NCBI GenBank assembly: GCA_022482495.1
Contig: JAKVPA010000003.1
Location: forward strand, 124,001-188,000
Origin: Sphaerochaeta sp.
GTDB lineage: Bacteria > Spirochaetota > Spirochaetia > Sphaerochaetales > Sphaerochaetaceae
DNA: 64,000 bases
Reading direction: 5' to 3'
The notes below the pieces were generated by a model, which was not told the DNA's origin, searched no databases, and worked only from the letters and a program-made list of their open reading frames with translations. Shown here piece after piece: positions 37,410 to 45,447 of the stretch. The position numbers and the translations under genes are program-made. The first letter of the stretch is position 1; every line of letters starts with the position of its first letter.

Positions 37410-38424
37410 TCGTTTCTCCTCCGTGCTGATGATACTGATTCATCGGGCTCTGGGCAAGACGGATGGAAATCTCACCGGTGCCCAACACGAGGGAAGAACC
37501 ATCGCCACGCCGCAAAACCAAGTGGGCGTTCTCGTCCACCCCGGTGGCAGTCCCTTGGTCGGTCAGCATCCCACCTTGGAATACGGACACGTCCTTTCCG
37601 ATGACGATACACCGCTTCCGGTATTCCTCCAGGAACGCCCGGCCGGACAAGTGGTGGGAAGAGGCCAGAAGCCGGCTTGCCAAAGAAGCGACCAGCCGGT
37701 TTTGATCGACCCCATCCGGCACCTGGGACGGACCGGCATACAGGGATCCGGCGATGGACCGGAACTCAGGAGGAAAATCCTGCTGCTGGGTACAGAAGTT
37801 GATGCCGATCCCCACCACCACGGCGGAAAGTCTCCCGTTCTCCATGTCCATCACTCCTTCGGTGAGGATCCCCACCACCTTTTTGTTCTGGTAGTACAGG
37901 TCATTGACCCATTTGATGCCACAGGAAAGGCCGGTCTCCTCCTGGATGGCCTGTGCCGTGGCGACCGCCGCCGCGCTGGTGACAAGGAGCGCGTCCGCCA
38001 TCTCCCACCGGGGACGCAGCACAAGGGAAAGATAGATGCCGCCATGGGGACTGGAGAACGGACGCCCCAGACGGCCCCGCCCCCCGGTCTGCCTTCGGGC
38101 GACGATCAGCGTGCCGTCAGGACAACCGGAGGCCGCCTTTTCCTTTGCCAGACGATTGGTGCTGTCCACCTCTTCCAACACCGTTACGGAAAGGTTGGGA
38201 AGCAGTCCTGACAGTTTGGTTCCCGAGAGTCTTCCATCTCGGTCATCAAACCGATATCCGTTGTGGGTTTTTGCCTGGATGACATACCCGTCATCCCTCA
38301 GTTTCTCCACCGCTTTCCAGATGGCTGACCGGCTCACGCCAAGGTTCCGGGACAACTGTTCGCCGGAGACGAACTGTCCTTCCTTCTTCCGTAAATATTC
38401 CACGACCCGTTCCTGTGTACGCAT
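37402..38424 (-). CDS. birA: Biotin-protein ligase and biotin repressor BirA
   Basis: Attaches biotin to acetyl-CoA carboxylase and represses biotin genes. The 340-residue product has an N-terminal winged helix-turn-helix (VSGEQLSRNLGVSRSAIWKAVEKLRDDGY) and the ligase core with biotinyl-AMP loop ARRQTGGRGRLGRPFSS and KWVNDLYY, then a small SH3-like C-domain. The frame runs to 38499; I start at ATG 38424, six bases after TATGAT. Divergent from bioY, with overlapping promoters, so autoregulation and bioY control are likely. Confidence 0.92.
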   Translation of the reverse strand: MRTQERVVEYLRKKEGQFVSGEQLSRNLGVSRSAIWKAVEKLRDDGYVIQAKTHNGYRFDDRDGRLSGTKLSGLLPNLSVTVLEEVDSTNRLAKEKAASGCPDGTLIVARRQTGGRGRLGRPFSSPHGGIYLSLVLRPRWEMADALLVTSAAAVATAQAIQEETGLSCGIKWVNDLYYQNKKVVGILTEGVMDMENGRLSAVVVGIGINFCTQQQDFPPEFRSIAGSLYAGPSQVPDGVDQNRLVASLASRLLASSHHLSGRAFLEEYRKRCIVIGKDVSVFQGGMLTDQGTATGVDENAHLVLRRGDGSSLVLGTGEISIRLAQSPMNQYHQHGGETNA

Positions 38425-38430
38425 AGCCGC

Positions 38431-38459
38431 ATCATACCGCAAATTGTCAACCTCTACAA
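38431..38459 (-). promoter_or_regulatory. Putative leaderless promoter of birA
   Basis: Minus-strand TTGTAG (38454-38459), a 17-base spacer and TATGAT (38431-38436), six bases before the ATG at 38424. Confidence 0.6.
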
Positions 38460-38468
38460 TGTTTACAT
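38444..38468. promoter_or_regulatory. Candidate BirA operator between birA and bioY
   Basis: TTGTCAACC (38444-38452) matches the known BirA half-site TTGTnAACC, and TGTTTACAT (38460-38468) is an imperfect inverted copy. It covers both divergent -35 regions. The 7-base spacer is shorter than the usual 14-16, so the assignment is tentative. Confidence 0.4.
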
Positions 38469-38491
38469 TTGAGAAGAAAATCTGGTAGCCT
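38462..38491 (+). promoter_or_regulatory. Putative leaderless promoter of bioY
   Basis: TTTACA (38462-38467), an 18-base spacer and TAGCCT (38486-38491), six bases before the ATG at 38498. No ribosome site is visible. Confidence 0.5.
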
Positions 38492-38497
38492 CTGGGC

Positions 38498-39031
38498 ATG
38501 CAGACGAAAAAGATCCTTGTGGTGGCGCTGTACTGCGCCTTGATGACGGTAGGCGCCTATATCCGTTTTCCCCTTCCTCCGGTCCCCATCACGCTTCAGA
38601 CGATGTTCGTCCTGATGCTTGGGTTGACCACCAGCTGGAGCGTCTCCCTGGAGACGATGGTGTTGTATCTGTTCCTGGGAGCCATCGGGTTGCCGGTATT
38701 CACCGGCGGCGGAGGCCTGGGAGCGTTGCTCGGTCCGACCGGGGGGTTCCTGTTCGGCATGGCCGTCGCCGCTCCGATCATCTCCCTGATCGCCATGAGG
38801 CCGAACCGCAGGGGCTTGGGATGGGATATTCTGGCCGTCGTCGTCGGAGAAATGGTCATTTATGCCATCGGCATCAGCTACCTGAAGTACCAGCGGAGCA
38901 TGGAATGGGGGACGGCGTTCAAAGCCGGCATGCTTCCCTTCCTGCCGGGAGACGCGTTAAAAGCGACCGTCGCTATTCTCCTGGCCAAGGCGTTCCGGGG
39001 ACGGATCGAGGAATTCTCCTCGACCAGATGA
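38498..39031 (+). CDS. bioY: Biotin transporter BioY (ECF S component)
   Basis: Membrane S-component for biotin uptake. 177 residues, about six segments, with the family start ALYCALMTVGAYIRFPLPPVPITLQTMFV and GPTGGFLFGMAVAA. No bioMN genes are adjacent; BioY can work with a shared energy-coupling module or alone. Divergent from birA. Its stop overlaps ATGACA, which may act as the -35 of cysE. Confidence 0.93.
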   Translation: MQTKKILVVALYCALMTVGAYIRFPLPPVPITLQTMFVLMLGLTTSWSVSLETMVLYLFLGAIGLPVFTGGGGLGALLGPTGGFLFGMAVAAPIISLIAMRPNRRGLGWDILAVVVGEMVIYAIGISYLKYQRSMEWGTAFKAGMLPFLPGDALKATVAILLAKAFRGRIEEFSSTR

Positions 39032-39057
39032 CAGAGTTGTACCACTGTGGATATACT
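39028..39057 (+). promoter_or_regulatory. Putative leaderless promoter of cysE
   Basis: ATGACA (39028-39033), an 18-base spacer and TATACT (39052-39057), six bases before the ATG at 39064. The -35 overlaps the bioY stop. Confidence 0.5.
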
Positions 39058-39063
39058 CGAGGC

Positions 39064-39987
39064 ATGAGTGACTTTGACAGCACGTCCTACGCCGACAACC
39101 TGCTTTCCACGTACAACCGCGCGAAAGGACAGGCCCAGTACTATCTCCTGAAGCGCATCCCGGAAATGAAGCTGATGCGCTTGCTCTCCAAGGACATCAT
39201 GGAACTGATGTTCCCCGGCAGAAGTGGAGATTGTCCGGAGGATTGTACGTTGGATTCCGTCGTCCGGAGGGAACTTGCCGAAGTCTGTGACATCCTGCTG
39301 GAACAGATTGCCATCGCGTACACCTACGACAAGCCGGAAGAAGATGAAGCCAGCCACCGGGCAAAAGCGAAAGAAGATGTCATCGCGCTGTGCGAAGCGT
39401 TGCCGTCCATCCGCAGGATGCTCAAGCTGGACGCCGTCGCAGGGTATGAAGGGGATCCCGCAGCCGGATCGGTGCGGGAGGTGATCCTCAGCTATCCATG
39501 CATGAAAGCGCTGACCATCTACCGGGTGGCACACGTCCTGTATATCCGGAAAGTCCCGTTGATCCCCCGCATGCTGACCGAACTTGCCCATGCCGAGACC
39601 GGCATCGACATCAACCCCGGCGCGCAGATCGGAGAATCATTCTTCATCGATCATGGCACCGGCGTGGTCATCGGGGAAACGACGATCATCGGCAACCATG
39701 TGAAGATGTACCAAGGCGTCACGCTGGGAGCGTTGAGCTTCCCCCGGGATGCCTGCGGACTGTTGATCCGGGGAACCAAACGGCATCCCACCATCCAGGA
39801 CAACGTGACGATTTACTCCCACGCGACGATTCTGGGGGACATCACCATCGGGAAGAACGCCGTCATCGGCGCCGGGGTATGGATCAAGAATGACGTACCG
39901 CCGGACACCATGGCGATGCTCGATCCCCCGAAGATCACCTATCGGGATCTTTCCAAACGGAAAACGGGCCAGCCGGACATCAGCTGA
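39064..39987 (+). CDS. cysE: Serine O-acetyltransferase (CysE/EpsC type)
   Basis: First step of cysteine synthesis, acetyl transfer from acetyl-CoA to serine. 307 residues: an N-terminal helical domain (to about 190) and a left-handed beta-helix, AHAETGIDINPGAQIGESFFIDHGTGVVIGETTIIGNHVKMYQGVTLGALS, with hexapeptide repeats and the catalytic His/Asp pair. I prefer ATG 39064 over 39028. The C-terminus overlaps mtaB on the other strand by 49 bases. No cysK is nearby. Confidence 0.92.
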   Translation: MSDFDSTSYADNLLSTYNRAKGQAQYYLLKRIPEMKLMRLLSKDIMELMFPGRSGDCPEDCTLDSVVRRELAEVCDILLEQIAIAYTYDKPEEDEASHRAKAKEDVIALCEALPSIRRMLKLDAVAGYEGDPAAGSVREVILSYPCMKALTIYRVAHVLYIRKVPLIPRMLTELAHAETGIDINPGAQIGESFFIDHGTGVVIGETTIIGNHVKMYQGVTLGALSFPRDACGLLIRGTKRHPTIQDNVTIYSHATILGDITIGKNAVIGAGVWIKNDVPPDTMAMLDPPKITYRDLSKRKTGQPDIS

Positions 39988-41286
39988 GGGGAACGGAAGG
40001 GATCCAGCCGGACTGTCGTGCCGCCTTCCTGGAAGATGATGGGAAGAAGATCTCCTTTTCGTGAGAACGATGGTGCGTCGAGGACTTTTACCTCCAAGTA
40101 ATTACCCGTCGTTCCGTACCAATACCCACCTTTGCGCTGTTCCAGAATCACTTCCCCATGGCGGCCGGCCTGCCGAAGCAGATAGGCGGCATGGTGCCGC
40201 TCTGCCAGTTCCCTGAGGATTTTCGCCCGTTCGTCCCGCACCGATTCGGGAACCCGGTCCTTGGCCGTGAACAATGGGGTGTCCGGACGGGGAGAGAACG
40301 GGAAGACGTGCAGCATGGAGAAATCGTAGTTCTGGAAGAAATCGTACGTTTCCTGGAATTCCTTCTCCCCTTCGGCGGGAAGTCCGGTGATCACATCGGC
40401 GGCGATGAACGGATCATCCTTCATCTTTCGAAGGGTGGCGATGATCGTGCCGATCCGATCCATGTCGTTGTACCGGTTGACCCGGCGGAGCACCGTCCGG
40501 CTGGCAGACTGGATCGGAAGGTGAAAATGCGGTTGCATCCGGTAGTCGGCGAACGTATCCAACAGGCGGTCGTCCACATGGTCCGGTTCCATTGAGCTGA
40601 GACGCAGGCGGATGTCCGGTCCCAGGCGGGAGAGCAGTTTTTCCACCAACGCGCCCAAGCCTTCGCCCCGATGATCGTACATCGTCAGGTTCACCCCGGT
40701 CAGCATGATCTCATGGAACCCTTCCTCCTCCAATTGCAACGCCCGCTTCACCACCGTATCGGCATCCAGATCCATCGCCCTGCCCCGGGCGACATGCACC
40801 CTGCAGTAGGCACAGGCATTGTCGCACCCATCCTGGATCTTCAGGTAGGCCCTGCTGTGATAGGAAAATGAGTTGGCATCGAACGCGAAGCGGTCCGTCT
40901 CTCCTCCATGATAGGAACGTAAGGGCGGCAAGCAGGTCCGTTCCTTCGTCCATCGCGTTTTCCACGTAGGAAGGAAGCTCAAGCAGACTTGCCTTGCGGT
41001 CCAACGAGTAGACGACGACATTGGGGGACAATGAGGAGAGTTCATCAGCGTTCAGCTGGGCGTAACAGCCGGTGGCTACCACCGGAGCCGTCTGGGCGAA
41101 CTTCCGGATCATCCGCCGGCACTTCTGCTCTGCCTTGCTGGTCACCGTACAGGTGTTGACGATGTACAGGTCAGCATCCTCACCTTCCGGAACGATGGAG
41201 AATCCCGCCTTGCCGAACGCGTCGGCCACCGCCTCGCTTTCCGCCTGGTTCAGACGGCATCCCAGCGTGTATACCAACAGTCTCAT
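39939..41286 (-). CDS. mtaB: tRNA threonylcarbamoyladenosine methylthiotransferase MtaB, with a +1 frameshift
   Basis: Radical-SAM enzyme making ms2t6A37. The first frame (41286 inward) gives MRLLVYTLGCRLNQAESEAV and IVNTCTVTSKAEQKCRR, the UPF0004 cluster-binding domain. The second frame carries the radical-SAM CDNACAYCR, HEIMLTGVNLT, and the TRAM end. They meet in TDLLAAL/RSYHGGE; deleting one base of GGG at 40923-40925 gives 1,347 bases (449 codons), the expected length. Its start overlaps the tyrA stop (ATGA). Likely an assembly indel. Confidence 0.88.
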
Positions 41287-42014
41287 GTTTCCTGTTCTTT
41301 CAGTTCCTGCATGACGACATCCAGGGCGCTCTTCAGGCTCATCCGCATCTCTTTGGCGTACGGGTTGTACCGTTGCAGATCATAGAACAACTGGATGGGG
41401 TCATTGCAGGTCTGTTCGACGATGGACATCAGCAGTTTGTATCCGGTGGTAGCCAACCGGGTGTCCTTCAGGTGCAATTGATCCAACGTCCGGCCGACAA
41501 AGTGGGTGACTCCTTGGCTCCAGGCCGCTTCCTTGTCATGTTCGTCACAGGTCATGCGGATGACATCCAACCCCCATTTCTTGAACAAGGCAAGCCATTT
41601 GTTGACGATGACCACCGGGCAGGAGAGCGGGCAGACCACCATGGGAAGCCCCTTGATGCCGTGCTTGCCGGAGTCCGGGCCGAACATCGGATGGGTGGCG
41701 ATGGTATAGACCGCCTTGCTGAGCTTCTTGTCCATCACATCGGCGGGGTACAGTTTCACCGAGCAGGTATCCATTACCAACGTTCCCGGCTTGATCCGGT
41801 CCTTGACCCGTTCGATCACCTCGGAAAAACTGGAAATGGCGACGCAGAAGAAAATCGTCTCACAGGAGAGCACGGTATCCTCGTCCACCATCTCCACTCC
41901 CTCGATGGGAGGTTTCTGATGGAGGCTGTACCCACAGACATCCAGGTTCTGCATGGCCAGTTGCCGTGCCCAGAAGGCGCCGAAGCGCCCCAATCCATAT
42001 ACCCCTACGCGCAT
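41283..42014 (-). CDS. tyrA: Prephenate/arogenate dehydrogenase-like protein TyrA
   Basis: NAD(P)-dependent step of tyrosine synthesis. 243 residues, with the Rossmann start MRVGVYGLGRFGAFWA, the middle VMDTCSVKLYPADVM, and the substrate motif IATHPMFGPDSGKHGIKGLPMVVCPL (HPMFGP is diagnostic). A short form with no regulatory ACT domain and no chorismate mutase. The frame opens at GTG 42020 but ATG 42014 is six bases after TAGAAT. Co-transcribed with mtaB downstream. Confidence 0.85.
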   Translation of the reverse strand: MRVGVYGLGRFGAFWARQLAMQNLDVCGYSLHQKPPIEGVEMVDEDTVLSCETIFFCVAISSFSEVIERVKDRIKPGTLVMDTCSVKLYPADVMDKKLSKAVYTIATHPMFGPDSGKHGIKGLPMVVCPLSCPVVIVNKWLALFKKWGLDVIRMTCDEHDKEAAWSQGVTHFVGRTLDQLHLKDTRLATTGYKLLMSIVEQTCNDPIQLFYDLQRYNPYAKEMRMSLKSALDVVMQELKEQET

Positions 42015-42020
42015 GGGCAC

Positions 42021-42050
42021 ATTCTACACGATAACGCGACTATTTATCAA
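42021..42050 (-). promoter_or_regulatory. Putative leaderless promoter of tyrA-mtaB
   Basis: Minus-strand TTGATA (42045-42050), an 18-base spacer and TAGAAT (42021-42026), six bases before the ATG at 42014. Confidence 0.6.
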
Positions 42051-42133
42051 CGAACAGAATCGTGCTACACTTTTGGGGAAACGTGAGTGCTATACCCTGC
42101 AAAGGGTTGCCCATATTTTGTGAGGAGAAAAAC

Positions 42134-43135
42134 ATGACTTTTGCGGAAAAAATGATCAAGAAAGCCGTCGCCGCCCAGAAACGGTTGGTGTTGGCCGAAG
42201 GGACCGAGCCGAGGACCTTGCAGGCCGCCCGGAAAATCAAGGACCAGAAGATCGCCAAGAGCGTGATTCTGGTAGGCAACGTGGAAGCGGTGAAAGAAGC
42301 CGCCAAGAAGGTCAACGTGTCGGTTGATGACATGGAGATCGTTGATCCGGCGACCAGCCCCAAACTGGACGCCTACGCAAACGAGTACTACGAACTGCGC
42401 AAAGCCAAGGGGATGACTCCGGAGCAGGCGCATACCGACATCCAGGACATCCTTCGCTGGGGTGCCATGATGGTTCGCCTGGGAGACGGGGACGCGCTGG
42501 TAAGCGGCGCTGAATCCACCACGGCCGACCTGCTTCGCGCCGCATTCACCATCATCAAATGCAAACCGGGCGTCAAGTATGCCTCTTCCTGCTTCGTCAT
42601 GGTGACGGACAAGAAGGAGTATGGAGCCAACGGTTCCTTCATCTTTGGTGACTGCGCCACCATCCCCAACCCGACCAGTGAACAGCTGGCGGACATTGCC
42701 GAGGAATCAGCCGTATCCTGCCGCACCTTCCTGGAAGTGGAGCCGTGCATCGCGCTGCTTTCCTATTCCACCAAAGGCTCCGCCAAAGGAGAGTTGATCG
42801 ACAAGGTCACCGGCGCTCTGGCCATGCTGAAGGAGAAGGACCCCGATCTGAACGTCGACGGAGAACTGCAGCTTGACGCCTCCATCGTGCCGACGGTCGC
42901 AGCCAAGAAGGCTCCGGGCAGTAAGGTTGCCGGACACGCCAACACGTTGATCTTCCCCGACCTGCAGGCGGGAAACATCGGTTACAAACTGGTGCAGCGC
43001 CTTGCCGGTGCGGAAGCCTATGGTCCCGTGCTCCAGGGCTTCGCCAAACCGTGCTCCGACCTGTCCCGTGGATGCTCTGTGGACGACATCGTCGTCACCA
43101 GCGCCATCACGCTCAGCCAAGCCGCGGCGAAATAA
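42134..43135 (+). CDS. pta: Phosphate acetyltransferase
   Basis: Interconverts acetyl-CoA and acetyl phosphate, the fermentative acetate route. 333 residues, the short Pta class without the regulatory domain: KRLVLAEGTEPRTLQAA near the start, GDALVSGAESTTADLLRAA, and APGSKVAGHANTLIFPDLQAGNIGYKLVQRLAGAEAYGPVLQGFAKP-type ending blocks. The ATG has a GAGGAG site and a leader, unlike the leaderless genes around it. A possible -10 (TACACT) is at 42066. Followed by a terminator; no ackA is adjacent. Confidence 0.94.
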   Translation: MTFAEKMIKKAVAAQKRLVLAEGTEPRTLQAARKIKDQKIAKSVILVGNVEAVKEAAKKVNVSVDDMEIVDPATSPKLDAYANEYYELRKAKGMTPEQAHTDIQDILRWGAMMVRLGDGDALVSGAESTTADLLRAAFTIIKCKPGVKYASSCFVMVTDKKEYGANGSFIFGDCATIPNPTSEQLADIAEESAVSCRTFLEVEPCIALLSYSTKGSAKGELIDKVTGALAMLKEKDPDLNVDGELQLDASIVPTVAAKKAPGSKVAGHANTLIFPDLQAGNIGYKLVQRLAGAEAYGPVLQGFAKPCSDLSRGCSVDDIVVTSAITLSQAAAK

Positions 43136-43154
43136 CCACATACCAAACCCATCG

Positions 43155-43183
43155 GGCCGTACCCTCTCGGTACGGCCTTTTTT
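43155..43183 (+). terminator. Rho-independent terminator after pta
   Basis: Perfect 9-bp stem GGCCGTACC (43155-43163) with GGTACGGCC (43169-43177), loop CTCTC and six T. Confidence 0.85.
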
Positions 43184-43210
43184 GTCCTAGCCACGAACAT
43201 GCTTTTTCGC

Positions 43211-43216
43211 TAGGAT
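43211..43216 (+). promoter_or_regulatory. Putative -10 of the second MATE gene (leaderless)
   Basis: TAGGAT seven bases before the ATG at 43224, with no ribosome site. No good -35 is visible, so this is the weakest of the set. Confidence 0.35.
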
Positions 43217-43223
43217 GGTCACC

Positions 43224-44612
43224 ATGAAGGTACATGAAGTCAACGTGCTGGATACGACCAAGCCGATCGGGAGCATCATCTGGTCGTTGGCCTGGCCTGC
43301 CATTTTGGAGCAAGTGCTCCAAGTGATGGTCAATTACGTTGACTCGGCGATGGTCGGCTCCCTGGGGGCGGCGGAGACCGCCGCCATCTCGGTCAATTCC
43401 TCCACCATTTGGTTGATCAACGGCCTGATGAACGCCCTCGCCATCGGCTTCGCCGTCCTGATGGCACGCCATCTGGGAGCGGGAAACCGGGGGATCGCCA
43501 AGAGCGTGGTGCGCCAGGCCTTGGCCTGCCAGAGCCTGTTCGGTCTGGGTATCTCACTGATCATGCTGGTCATCGCCCGGTACCTTCCTTCCTGGCTGCA
43601 TGCCGATCCGGCCATCCAGGCCGAGGCGACCGGATACATGCGGTGGATCGCCGCGGGGTACCTCCCCACCATGCTGATGATCGGTCTGAGCGCCATGCTG
43701 CGCCTCTCCGGGGATACCAGGACACCGCTGTACCTCAACGCGTTGAACAACCTGTGCAACATCATCCTGAACCTGTTCTTCATCTTCCCTGGCTTCCATC
43801 TGTTCGGATTCTTCGTCCCCGGTCTGGGCAAAGGCGTCGCCGGCGCGGCGATGGCCACCTCCATCGCGGCGACCATCACGGCGATCTTGCTGTTCGCCTC
43901 GCTGAAACAGCCCCAGCGGAACATCCATCTGGAAAAAGGAAGCTGGAGATTCGACCCGGTGGTGCAGAAAACCGCCATCATCCTCTCGTTGCCCATCGCG
44001 CTGGAGCGGTCAACGTTGAGTCTGGGACAGATCGCCTTGACGGCGATGATCACACGGCTTGGCATCACGGCGCTCGCCGCCCACTACCTGGCCAACACCG
44101 CCGAGCAGATCACGTTCCTGCCACCCTCCGGCTTCGCCACGGCGGCCACCACGTTGGTGGCCCAGGCCCTTGGAGCGAACAACGAATCCCTTGCCAAACG
44201 CTATGCTGACACCTGTGTGCGGTGGGGTTTCATTCTGATGACCACCATGGGCGCGTTGATGTTTGTCTTCGCCCCGCAATTGATCGGTATTTTCACCACC
44301 GATGCCGCGGTGATCCTCCTGGGAGCCACCGTGCTGCGCATCGAAGCGTTCGGAGAGCCGGGATTCGGCCTCTCACAGTTGATCTTCGGCGTCCTCCGTG
44401 GCGCCGGGGATACCAGAATCCCCTTTTTGATCTCCCTGCTTGGCATGTGGGTGGTGCGTATCCCCTTCGCGGCGATTCTGTTGAAAACCACAGGGTTGGG
44501 ACTGAAAGCGATCTGGATCGCCATGATGACCGACATGACGGTCCGTGGGATCGTCAGCTGGGTGTACTATCGGAAGGGGAGCTGGAAACGTAGGTGGAAA
44601 ACGTCCGGGTAA
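43224..44612 (+). CDS. MATE-family multidrug/efflux transporter (second copy)
   Basis: 462 residues, twelve membrane segments with the two-fold MATE repeats: LEQVLQVMVNYVDSAMVGSLGAAETAAISV, RLSGDTRTPLYLNALNNLCNIILNLFFIF, and GFATAATTLVAQALGANNESLAKRYAD, GVLRGAGDTRIPFLISLLGMWVVRIPFA. Nearer to the NorM/DinF group than the copy at 24.5 kb. ATG 43215 is upstream in frame but overlaps the presumed -10. Its end overlaps rsmA by 59 bases tail to tail. Confidence 0.9.
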   Translation: MKVHEVNVLDTTKPIGSIIWSLAWPAILEQVLQVMVNYVDSAMVGSLGAAETAAISVNSSTIWLINGLMNALAIGFAVLMARHLGAGNRGIAKSVVRQALACQSLFGLGISLIMLVIARYLPSWLHADPAIQAEATGYMRWIAAGYLPTMLMIGLSAMLRLSGDTRTPLYLNALNNLCNIILNLFFIFPGFHLFGFFVPGLGKGVAGAAMATSIAATITAILLFASLKQPQRNIHLEKGSWRFDPVVQKTAIILSLPIALERSTLSLGQIALTAMITRLGITALAAHYLANTAEQITFLPPSGFATAATTLVAQALGANNESLAKRYADTCVRWGFILMTTMGALMFVFAPQLIGIFTTDAAVILLGATVLRIEAFGEPGFGLSQLIFGVLRGAGDTRIPFLISLLGMWVVRIPFAAILLKTTGLGLKAIWIAMMTDMTVRGIVSWVYYRKGSWKRRWKTSG

Positions 44613-45447
44613 GGGAGAGCAACTCGTCCCATCCCAGCTCTTCGGCGCGACGGGACGGGGCGATGCTGCTTCTCTCCAACACGGCGGATACGCCACCGGA
44701 GAGGATCATCCCACCACATTTTCCCTGAAGCAGATTGTTCCGGACCGTCTTCCTCCGTTGGGCAAACAAGTCCCGGACCAGCATCAGGAACGTCGCTTTC
44801 AATTCGGCGGGAATGCGTCCTTCCGGTCTGCGCCGGAACGAAAGCACGCTGCTCTGCACGTTGGGTTCGGGATAAAAACTCCCCGGTTTGATGGCAAACA
44901 GCACCGATGGCTGATAGTCCATCTGACAGAGCAACGAAAGGGATGACCATTCTTTTGAACCGGGGGCGGCACAGATCCGCTCCGCCACTTCCTTCTGCAA
45001 CGTGAAGACCATCAGATCAGGACGCAGCGGACTTTCCATCACCTGGGCAAGCAGCACCGACCCGATGTTGTACGGCAGGTTTCCGCAGATCCGCTGGGGG
45101 ACATCCGTCCGCTCCCCCATTGTCTTCAGGACATCCCCTTCCACCAGTTCGAACCGATCCTCTCCGGGAAACGCGAATTCCCGAAGCACCCGGCAGAACC
45201 CATGGTCGATCTCAAAGGCCGTCACCGACGCCCCACGGTCAAGCAGTTCCTTGGTCAGCGACCCGATGCCCGGGCCGACTTCCCACACCTTCATTCCTTC
45301 CCCAATGACGAGCGCGTCGGCGATTTTTCTTCGAATGGACGCCGAAGTGAGGAAATTCTGCCCGAACTTCTTGCACATCGCCAGATCCTGGGCTTCCAAG
45401 AGCAGCTTGATCGCCCCAGGGGAATCGTAATTGAAGTTCCAGATCAT
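44554..45447 (-). CDS. rsmA: 16S rRNA dimethyladenosine transferase RsmA (KsgA)
   Basis: Dimethylates A1518 and A1519 of 16S rRNA in 30S maturation. 297 residues, with the N-terminal YDSPGAIKLLLE then LAMCKKFGQNFL, which I recognise from spirochaete homologues, VWEVGPGIGSLTKELL (SAM motif I), and CGNLPYNIGS (target-base motif IV). The ATG at 45447 overlaps a TGA at 45444 that may be the true end of comEC. Transcribed after comEC. Confidence 0.92.
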   Translation of the reverse strand: MIWNFNYDSPGAIKLLLEAQDLAMCKKFGQNFLTSASIRRKIADALVIGEGMKVWEVGPGIGSLTKELLDRGASVTAFEIDHGFCRVLREFAFPGEDRFELVEGDVLKTMGERTDVPQRICGNLPYNIGSVLLAQVMESPLRPDLMVFTLQKEVAERICAAPGSKEWSSLSLLCQMDYQPSVLFAIKPGSFYPEPNVQSSVLSFRRRPEGRIPAELKATFLMLVRDLFAQRRKTVRNNLLQGKCGGMILSGGVSAVLERSSIAPSRRAEELGWDELLSLTRTFSTYVSSSPSDSTPS

